This document shows positions 37,951 through 43,970 of a stretch of 43,970 nucleotides of DNA, piece by piece (the stretch's first letter is position 1; each line of letters opens with the position of its first letter). The DNA is from Actinomadura darangshiensis (lineage in GTDB: Bacteria; Actinomycetota; Actinomycetes; Streptosporangiales; Streptosporangiaceae). The translations under genes and the position numbers were made by a program. A model generated the notes under the pieces. It saw nothing but the letters and a program-made list of their open reading frames with translations, searched no databases and was not told where the DNA came from. The stretch lies in NCBI RefSeq assembly GCF_004349235.1, contig NZ_SMKY01000043.1:1-43970 (forward strand), read 5' to 3'.

Positions 37951-40790
37951 CCCACCGGTCCGAACAGGCGCAGGCGGTGCGCGAGCGCCGCCGCCTCCGT
38001 CCGGGACGACGCGTCCAGCTTCGCCAGGATGTTGGACACGTGGACGCCGGCCGTCCGGGTGGAGATGAACAGCGTCTCACCGATCTGGCGGTTGCTGCGT
38101 CCGTCCGCCACCAGGCGCAGGACCTCGGTCTCGCGCGGCGTCAGGCCCAGCCGGTCGCCGGGTTCGGTGTCCCGCGGTTCCGGTTCGTGCAGCGGAAGGC
38201 GGGCCCGGACGGCGAGCAGCTCGACCTCCTTGAGCAGCGGTTTCGCCCCGAGCCTGGACGCGATGCCGGCCGCCTCGCGGCACCGCACCGGATCAAGGGA
38301 CGCCTCGGCCGCATGCCGCAGCGCGTAGGCCAGCGCGTGGGGACGGTCCAGCTCGCGCCAGGCCGATACCGCGTCGTCCCAGGGCGCGTCGCCCGCTTCG
38401 GCGAGAAAGGTCTTCCGCTGGGCGGACTGGACGGGGCCGATCACCGGCAGCCGTCCGGCCAGGTCACGCAGCCCGGCCAGGCGCACGGCGGCGGCCTGCG
38501 CCTCCCCCGGGTCGCCGAGTGCGCGTGCGGCGCGCTCGGCCGCCAGCCGTGCGCCGGTCAGCAACACGGGCCATGCGTGGCGCGGGATGCCGGCCAAGCC
38601 CGGCTCGGCGAGGACGCCGGCGAGAATCTCGTCCGCGCCGGGGAGGTCGTCCTGCGCGAGAGCCACCTGGCAGCGCAGATCGTGGAGCGGGAGGCGGAAC
38701 ATGCGGCCCCACCTCGACGGGCTCATGATCGCGTGCGCTTCCCCCGCCGCGTCGGCCGCGCCCGTGACGTCTCCCTCCGCGAGGGCGATCAAGCCCAGCC
38801 TGGTGTGGGCGAGGGCGCGGAACAGCGGCGGCGGGTCCAGGGCGAGGGCATCTCGCAGCAGGGCGGCGGCCTCCGCCCAGTGCCCGAGGGCGAACAGCGG
38901 TTCGGCGACCTTCGTCGCGAGGCCCGCACCCTGGTCGCGGGCGAGACCGGCGCGCCGCGCGACCTCCAGGCCGCGTCGGCCGCATTCGGCGGATTGCTCG
39001 TCCAGGCCGAGGCCGTGGAGCGCTTCCGTTTCGGCCATCGCGGCGATGACCGGCAGGACGGCCTCTCCACCGGGAACGGCCTCCCGCGCCCCCGCGAATG
39101 CCGCTCGCGCCGCGTCCGGATCGCCGTCGAGCCCGCGGATGGAACCGAGCGTGAGCATCGCCGACGCCCGAACGCGGGCATCGGGTCCGGTCGCGCGTGC
39201 TTCGGCCGCCTTTTCTGCCGCCTCCGCCGTGTGCCCCAGCAGGAGCAGCCGGTTGGCGAGCGTGGCGAGGAGCCGTCCGCGAGCGGGTGCTCCGTCCGGG
39301 AGCAGCTCGATTCCGGCCCGGAGGTCGGCGATGCCGTCGTCGCCGAGGCGATGCCGCAGCATGCTGCGCAGTTCGAGGAGGGCGGCCGCCCGTTCCGGTA
39401 CGGGGCCGAGTGCCAGCGCCTCGGTCGCCAGTTCGGCGCCGCGCGCGGCCTCGCCCGCCGGGAGGCACGCTTCGGCGGCATTGTGCAGGACGTCCACACG
39501 GTCGGTACCGAGCATGCGTTCGGGCTCCCCGATCCCGTCCCACTGGCGGAGCAGGCGGGTCAGGATGCGCAGCCGCTCCGGATGGGCGTGGACGGAGCGC
39601 GCCGCCAGCGCCGCACGCCACAGCGCCTCGAACGCCCGCTCCCGCTCGCCCGCCCGGCACCAGTGCGCCGCCTCCTCGGCCGCGGCCCGCCCGTCCGGAA
39701 CGAGCCCGGGGTCGTCGTGCAGCGCGGCCCCCGACCGGGCATGCAGGCGGGCCCTCGCGCCCGGCAGCACGTCCTCGTAGATCGCCCGGCGGAGCAGCGC
39801 ATGCCGGAACGCGTAGCCTCGCTCACCGGTGGGCAGCAGCCCGCGGTCCACGGCCGGACGCAGCGCCGCCTCAAGCGCCGTATCGTCCAGGCCGCTCAGC
39901 GCGGCCAGGAGGCCATGCGCCGCCTCGCCACCCCACGCCGACGCGACGGCGGCGGCGTGCAGAACCTCCCGGGAGTCGTCCGGCAAGGCGCGGAAACCGG
40001 TCAGGAGCAGGTCGCGCAGCCGGACGGGCGTTCCCCCGCGCGTGCCCGCGTCCGCGAGGGCCTCCGCGAACAGCGGGTTTCCTTCGCTGTGCCGGTGGAT
40101 CTCCGCGACCTCGTCCGGCTCCGGGTCCCGGCCGAGCCGTCCGGCGACCAGGGCGCCGACGTCCGCGCGGCTCAGCGGGACGGGGTCCAGGGTCTCGACG
40201 CGCGGGGAACGCGCCAGGCCCGCGAGCACCGGACGCAGCGGATGCCGCTCGTCCAGGTCGGTCGACCGGTAAGTGCCCAGCACCAGCACGCCCGGCCTGG
40301 ACAGGTTGTGGACGAGGAAGACAAGCAGCTCACGGCTCGAAGGGTCGGCCCACTGCAGGTCCTCCAGGACGAGCACCAACGGCCCGGTGGGCGCTTCCAG
40401 CAGCGTGAGGACGTCCCCGAACAACCGGGCCCGCCCGTAGATCGGGTCTGAGACGCCGTCAGGGGGACCGAGAACCGGCAGCCAGTGCGCCAGGCCGTGC
40501 CGTCCACGCCCGGGGAGGAGCCCGGCCGCGTGCTCGGCGCCCAGCTCGCGCACGAGGGCGCGCATCGCGGCGATGAACGGCGCGTACGCGAGGCCGCCGG
40601 CGCCCACCTCCAGGCAGTCGCCCCGCACCACCCGCGTCCCGGACGGGAGCCGCGCCGCGAACTCCGCGACCAGCCGGCTCTTCCCGATCCCGGCCTCGCC
40701 GCCGATCAGGACCGTGACCGGCCCCGCGCCGCGCGCCCGCGCATGCGCCTCCGACAGCCTGCCCATCTCGGCCGTACGCGCGACGAACAC
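37944..40790 (-). CDS. LAL-type LuxR transcriptional regulator
   Basis: A 948-residue large ATP-binding LuxR regulator. It opens with FVARTAEMGRLSEAHARARGAGPVTVLIGGEAGIGKSRLVAEF (Walker A at 30-38), then GPLVLVLEDLQWAD (Walker B). A long alpha-helical TPR-like middle follows (about 350-870), then the C-terminal LuxR helix-turn-helix LTPRETEVLRLVADGRSNRQIGETLFISTRTAGVHVSNILAKL. Such proteins activate secondary-metabolite or catabolic genes. The GTG at 40790 has AGGAGG five bases upstream and begins exactly at the family N-terminus; longer in-frame readings run into the divergent MFS gene. It is divergent from the DHA2 exporter, a plausible target. Confidence 0.92.
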   Translation of the reverse strand: MFVARTAEMGRLSEAHARARGAGPVTVLIGGEAGIGKSRLVAEFAARLPSGTRVVRGDCLEVGAGGLAYAPFIAAMRALVRELGAEHAAGLLPGRGRHGLAHWLPVLGPPDGVSDPIYGRARLFGDVLTLLEAPTGPLVLVLEDLQWADPSSRELLVFLVHNLSRPGVLVLGTYRSTDLDERHPLRPVLAGLARSPRVETLDPVPLSRADVGALVAGRLGRDPEPDEVAEIHRHSEGNPLFAEALADAGTRGGTPVRLRDLLLTGFRALPDDSREVLHAAAVASAWGGEAAHGLLAALSGLDDTALEAALRPAVDRGLLPTGERGYAFRHALLRRAIYEDVLPGARARLHARSGAALHDDPGLVPDGRAAAEEAAHWCRAGERERAFEALWRAALAARSVHAHPERLRILTRLLRQWDGIGEPERMLGTDRVDVLHNAAEACLPAGEAARGAELATEALALGPVPERAAALLELRSMLRHRLGDDGIADLRAGIELLPDGAPARGRLLATLANRLLLLGHTAEAAEKAAEARATGPDARVRASAMLTLGSIRGLDGDPDAARAAFAGAREAVPGGEAVLPVIAAMAETEALHGLGLDEQSAECGRRGLEVARRAGLARDQGAGLATKVAEPLFALGHWAEAAALLRDALALDPPPLFRALAHTRLGLIALAEGDVTGAADAAGEAHAIMSPSRWGRMFRLPLHDLRCQVALAQDDLPGADEILAGVLAEPGLAGIPRHAWPVLLTGARLAAERAARALGDPGEAQAAAVRLAGLRDLAGRLPVIGPVQSAQRKTFLAEAGDAPWDDAVSAWRELDRPHALAYALRHAAEASLDPVRCREAAGIASRLGAKPLLKEVELLAVRARLPLHEPEPRDTEPGDRLGLTPRETEVLRLVADGRSNRQIGETLFISTRTAGVHVSNILAKLDASSRTEAAALAHRLRLFGPVGQ

Positions 40791-40895
40791 CGGCCCCTCC
40801 TGAACATCGGCCTCCGGAATCTGAAGAACCCGGCCCGCCGATCTAGGTATTCCTCTCCATGCGGACGCGGACCGCACGGCGCGAGCGTGGATCCC

Positions 40896-42338
40896 ATGAT
40901 CTCCGAAGCGCGGAGCAGGCTCGTCCTGCCCGTCATCCTCTCCGCCACGTTCATGGCGTCGTTCGACTACATGGTGGTCAACGTGGCGACCCCGTCCTTC
41001 GAGCGCGACCTGCACGCCGGCCCGATCGCCCTGGAACTGGTCATCGCCGGTTACGCCTTCACCTACGCGGGCGGAATGGTGACCGGCGGGCGGCTCGGCG
41101 ACCTGTTCGGGCACCGCCGCCTGTTCGTCCACGGCATGGCCGCGTTCACGGTGGCGTCGCTGCTGTGCGGGCTGGCGCGGTCGCCGTCCCAGCTCGTCGC
41201 CGCCCGGCTGCTCCAGGGGCTGACGGGCGCGGCGATGGTCCCGCAGGTGCTCGCGCTGATCACCGCGTCCCTGCCGGCCTCGGCGCGGACCCGCGCGATG
41301 GCCTGGTACGGGGTGGTGCTGGGCGGCGGCGGGGTCGCCGGGCAGGTCCTCGGCGGGCTGCTGCTCCAGGCGGACGTCCTCGGCCTCGGCTGGCGGACGA
41401 TCTTCCTCGTCAACGTGCCGGTGGGCGCCGCGGCCATCGGCTGCGCGCTCCGCGTCCTGCCCGCCGGGCGCTCGGACCGGCGTCCCCGCCTCGACCCCGT
41501 CGGCGCCATCGGCGTCTCCGGCGGTCTCGCGCTCGTCCTCGTCCCGCTCGCCATGGGACGCGCGCAGGGCTGGCCGGCGTGGACGTGGCTCTCGCTCGCC
41601 GCGTCCGTCCCCGTCCTGGCCGGGACGCTCGGCTGGGAGCGGCGCCTCACCCGCGCGGGCCGCGACCCGCTGCTCGACCTCGCCCTGTTCCGCGCCCGCT
41701 CGTTCAACCTCGGCCTCGCGATCAACATCACGTTCCTGGCCTCGTTCGGGAGCATCAACCTGGTGCTGACCCTGCTCCTCCAGGGCGGCCTCGGGCTGAC
41801 GCCGTCCCAGGCGGGCCTGGCGTTCGGGCCGATGGCGCTGCTGACGATGGTCGCCTCGCTCTTCGGACGCCGCCTCGTCGAACGGTTCGGGCCGAGGGTC
41901 CTCGTCTGCGGGAGCGTCGTCAACGCGGTCGCGGTGCTGTCATTCGCCGTCGAACTGGACGTCCTCGGCGGCGGCGTCACGGCGTGGTGGCTGCTCGTCC
42001 CGCTCGGGCTGCTCGGTGCGGGCGGCGGGCTGACGCTGCCGTCCGTGATCGGCGCCGTCCTGTCCGGGATCAGGCCGGCCCAGGCGGGCGCGGCGTCCGG
42101 CGTGCTGACGACCGCGCAGCAGTTCTCGGGAGCGGCCGGTGTCGCGGTCCTGGGCGCGGTGTTCTTCGCCTCGCTCGGCGCCCACCCGGACCGGGACGCC
42201 TTCGCCGCCGCGGCCGAAACCGCGGTCTGGTCCGACGTCGCGCTGGTCACGGCGACCGTCCTGCTCACACTGCTGTTCCTGCGTCCGGCCGCCGCCGAAG
42301 CGGCGCGGCCGGAGCCCGTCCTAGACCGGCGCGTGTGA
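40896..42338 (+). CDS. MFS multidrug exporter (DHA2, 14 TM)
   Basis: A 480-residue transporter. Helix 1 reads LPVILSATFMASFDYMVVNVATPSFERDL, the D-x-x-(I/V)VNVA signature of EmrB/QacA-type DHA2 antiporters. GGRLGDLFGHRRLFVHGMA is motif A, and GVVLGGGGVAGQVLGGLLLQADVLGLGWRTIFLVNVPVG is motif C. Hydrophobic segments fit 14 helices. The ATG at 40896 lacks a clear ribosome site; a GTG at 40887 is the other candidate. It is divergent from the LAL regulator and overlaps the convergent amidotransferase by 18 bases. Likely exports a hydrophobic compound. Confidence 0.9.
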   Translation: MISEARSRLVLPVILSATFMASFDYMVVNVATPSFERDLHAGPIALELVIAGYAFTYAGGMVTGGRLGDLFGHRRLFVHGMAAFTVASLLCGLARSPSQLVAARLLQGLTGAAMVPQVLALITASLPASARTRAMAWYGVVLGGGGVAGQVLGGLLLQADVLGLGWRTIFLVNVPVGAAAIGCALRVLPAGRSDRRPRLDPVGAIGVSGGLALVLVPLAMGRAQGWPAWTWLSLAASVPVLAGTLGWERRLTRAGRDPLLDLALFRARSFNLGLAINITFLASFGSINLVLTLLLQGGLGLTPSQAGLAFGPMALLTMVASLFGRRLVERFGPRVLVCGSVVNAVAVLSFAVELDVLGGGVTAWWLLVPLGLLGAGGGLTLPSVIGAVLSGIRPAQAGAASGVLTTAQQFSGAAGVAVLGAVFFASLGAHPDRDAFAAAAETAVWSDVALVTATVLLTLLFLRPAAAEAARPEPVLDRRV

Positions 42339-43022
42339 GGCGCAGGCGGCGGTGAACGCGGCGATGACGGGATGCGGGCGGGTGCCGTCGCCGGCCAGTT
42401 CGGGCTGGAAGAGCGTGGCGAAGTAGAACGGGTGGCCGGGGAGTTCCGCGATGCGCACCTGCCCTTCGTCGTCGTGGCCGGTGAACCGCAGGCCGTTCCG
42501 CCGGAGGACGTCGACGTACGCCGGGTTCGGGCCGAACGCGCAGTTGAAGCGCTCGATGCTGCGCCTCGTCCCCATGATCTGCTCGGCGAGCGAGCCCGCG
42601 GTCACGTTCACCTCCGCCTCGTGCCCGGCGAGCGAGCAGGCCAGCGGCGTGATCACCGCGTCGTCCGCGCCGGTCTCGTTCTCGGCGTGCTCGGCCCGCT
42701 CCAGGCCGCAGACATCGCGGGCGAATTCGAGCACCATGTGCTGGAAGCCGCCACAGGTGCCGAGAACGGGGATATCGCCTTTCCTGGCGGAACGGATCGC
42801 GGCCACGGCGCCGTCCTCGCTCCGGTAGGGGCTGCCGGGCAGCAGCCACACCCCGTCGAAGCCGGTGAGGCCGTCCCCCACCTCCTCCGTCGAGACCCAG
42901 TACGCCTCGACGAGCAGGCCGTCCCGCTCCCGGACGGCCTCCAGGAGGCGCGGTATCCGAACGTGCGACTGGACGCTGGGGGAACGCTCCCCCACGAGCG
43001 CGATGCGTGCGGTGAAGGTCAT
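42321..43022 (-). CDS. CTP synthase C-terminal region-like class I amidotransferase
   Basis: A 233-residue stand-alone glutamine-amidotransferase-like domain most similar in pattern to the C-terminal half of CTP synthase. ARIALVGERSPSVQSHVRIPRLLEA, FDGVWLLPGSPYRSEDGAVAAIRSARKGDIPVLGTCGGFQHMVLEF carries the nucleophile Cys90. At the catalytic His-x-Glu the sequence is LFQPELAG: Gln206 stands where His is expected, Glu208 is kept. I recall related CTP-synthase-like proteins with the same change, so it may be family-typical, but it argues against a normal glutaminase triad. No synthase domain is adjacent. The ATG at 43022 follows AGGA at about eight bases. Divergent from a LysR gene that may control it. 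Function unknown. Confidence 0.82.
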   Translation of the reverse strand: MTFTARIALVGERSPSVQSHVRIPRLLEAVRERDGLLVEAYWVSTEEVGDGLTGFDGVWLLPGSPYRSEDGAVAAIRSARKGDIPVLGTCGGFQHMVLEFARDVCGLERAEHAENETGADDAVITPLACSLAGHEAEVNVTAGSLAEQIMGTRRSIERFNCAFGPNPAYVDVLRRNGLRFTGHDDEGQVRIAELPGHPFYFATLFQPELAGDGTRPHPVIAAFTAACASHAPV

Positions 43023-43080
43023 GGCAACGATCCTGGCCCGCCACGACACTTAAGCGCCAACGATGAATTCCGATGCACGC

Positions 43081-43095
43081 ATAAGCAACACTTAT
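43081..43095. promoter_or_regulatory. LysR-type box between amidotransferase and lysR
   Basis: ATAAG-CAACA-CTTAT is a perfect palindrome that satisfies the T-N11-A rule of LysR regulators (T at 43082, A at 43094). It lies directly before the preferred lysR start and 58 bases upstream of the divergent amidotransferase start. Confidence 0.6.
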
Positions 43096-43098
43096 CTC

Positions 43099-43968
43099 GT
43101 GGATCCCCACCTGCTGCGCACCTTCGTCACCGTCGTCCGGACGGGGTCGTTCTCCGCCGCCGCCCGCGAACTCGGCTACACGCAGGCCGCCGTCTCGCAG
43201 CAGATCGCGTCGCTGGAGAACGACCTCAAGGTCACCCTCCTGCATCGCCGCCCGGTCGGCGCGACGGAGGCAGGGGCACGGCTGCTCGACCATGCGTCGC
43301 CGATCCTGCTGCGACTCCAGGCGGCGCGGTCCGAGATCGCCCGGCTGGCCGCGACGCCACGTCTCCGGCTGCGCGCCGGCGCGTCCCCGCTCGCGGCCGT
43401 CCACATCGCGGACCCGCTGGCCGAGGCGCGCCGCGCACATCCCCGGCTGGACGCCACCGTCCGCGTCCTGCCGCGCGCCGGCATCGCCGCAGCCGTCGCG
43501 ACCGGCGAGCTGGACATCGGGCTCGTCGACGGCGCCGCCGCGCCCAGCGACCCGCTGCGGCTCGACGTCCCGGTCACGGCGGTCGCGATCGGCGAGCGCC
43601 CGCTCGTCGTGCCGCTCCCGTTCACGCACCCGCTCGCGTCCCGCTCCGGTCTCGACCTCCACGATCTCGCGGACGCGCTCTGGGTCGACGTCCCGGACGT
43701 GGTCGTCCCCATGGCGTCCCTCCGGCGGGCCACGGGCAGGCGCGACGGGTTCCGCACGCCCCTCACCTGCGAGGGCGGCGACCCCGGCCTCCTCGCCGCC
43801 CTGCTGGCCGCCGGGCACGGCCTGGCCGTCGTCCCCGCCGGCGTGGCCCTGCACCCGGGCCTGGTCGAGGTCCCCGTCCGCGAGCCCCGGATCGTCCACC
43901 GAACCGAACTCCTCCACCTCCGCACCCCCGGCCCCGCGACCGCGACGTTCATAGACGCACTCCCCTGA
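43099..43968 (+). CDS. LysR-family transcriptional regulator
   Basis: A 289-residue LysR regulator. MDPHLLRTFVTVVRTGSFSAAARELGYTQAAVSQQIASLENDLKVTLLHRRP is the standard N-terminal winged helix. The remainder is the periplasmic-binding-like effector domain (LRLRAGASPLAAVHIADPLAEAR, LDIGLVDGAAAP, and near the end LLAALLAAGHGLAVVPAGVAL). I chose the GTG at 43099 because it gives the usual MDPHLLRTF start; an ATG at 43063 is in frame but would put the palindromic LysR box inside the gene. It is divergent from the CTP-synthase-like gene, the usual LysR target position. The gene ends two bases before the window end. Confidence 0.9.
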   Translation: MDPHLLRTFVTVVRTGSFSAAARELGYTQAAVSQQIASLENDLKVTLLHRRPVGATEAGARLLDHASPILLRLQAARSEIARLAATPRLRLRAGASPLAAVHIADPLAEARRAHPRLDATVRVLPRAGIAAAVATGELDIGLVDGAAAPSDPLRLDVPVTAVAIGERPLVVPLPFTHPLASRSGLDLHDLADALWVDVPDVVVPMASLRRATGRRDGFRTPLTCEGGDPGLLAALLAAGHGLAVVPAGVALHPGLVEVPVREPRIVHRTELLHLRTPGPATATFIDALP

Positions 43969-43970
43969 CC

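Noticed and set aside
1..43970. Prophage, transposon, CRISPR, tRNA or integrative-element signatures
   Set aside because: I looked for transposase or integrase motifs, spaced identical repeats and tRNA-like cloverleafs and saw none. The only tandem repeats are the short in-gene duplications listed.

Overview
The window is chromosomal DNA from a very high-G+C actinomycete. Evidence: wobble positions are almost all G or C; an mshA gene for mycothiol biosynthesis is present, with a TIGR03084-type mycothiol-enzyme relative near it; membrane Ser/Thr kinases occur in an operon; and transcriptional regulators are very dense. The gene style (kinase with PQQ propeller, kinase with MmpS-like tail, LAL regulator) suggests a Streptosporangiales or Thermomonosporaceae member such as Actinomadura. 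That is inference, not a database result. I see no rRNA, tRNA, CRISPR array, transposase or integrase, and no gene-free stretch longer than about 250 bases.

Layout. 1-710: phoU. 781-5871: a five-gene signalling operon (kinase with PQQ propeller, kinase with MmpS-like ectodomain, FHA protein, two sister lipoproteins). 5868-11804: a TetR-controlled sulfate-ester module (MFS exporter, TetR, metallo-beta-lactamase alkylsulfatase relative, formylglycine sulfatase) with matching operators in front of both transcription units. 11850-17754: a secreted BNR-repeat protein, a small membrane protein, a MarR/MFS/SDR module, and a MerR with two helix-turn-helix domains divergent from an erythromycin-esterase-like gene. 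17774-23726: a coherent catabolic locus (SDR, beta-keto acid cleavage enzyme, bicupin, DUF6282 metal hydrolase, divergent MFS symporter, IclR regulator). 23845-28172: a conserved core block, gpmA-ybjN-mshA, then an SDR and a SAM methyltransferase. 28299-32910: acyl-CoA synthetase, TIGR03084 protein, universal stress protein, macrodomain protein, epimerase. 32956-43968: regulator-enzyme pairs (DODA dioxygenase/MarR, AlkZ-like protein, TetR, TetR/flavin monooxygenase, LAL regulator, DHA2 MFS, CTP-synthase-like amidotransferase/LysR).

How the genes work together. Most of the window consists of small self-contained cassettes, each with its own regulator, a divergent or adjacent target, and visible palindromic operators between them. 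The strongest candidates for an undescribed system are the 17.8-23.7 kb catabolic locus, whose enzymes imply carbon-carbon cleavage of an unknown beta-keto acid and whose 185-bp intergenic region is packed with GTTCA half-sites, and the two-kinase/FHA/two-lipoprotein operon at 0.8-5.9 kb. In related actinobacteria phoU (with its two-component partner) and the gpmA-ybjN-mshA block lie close together. Here about 23 kb of cassette-type genes sits between them, which looks like accessory insertion into a conserved neighbourhood.
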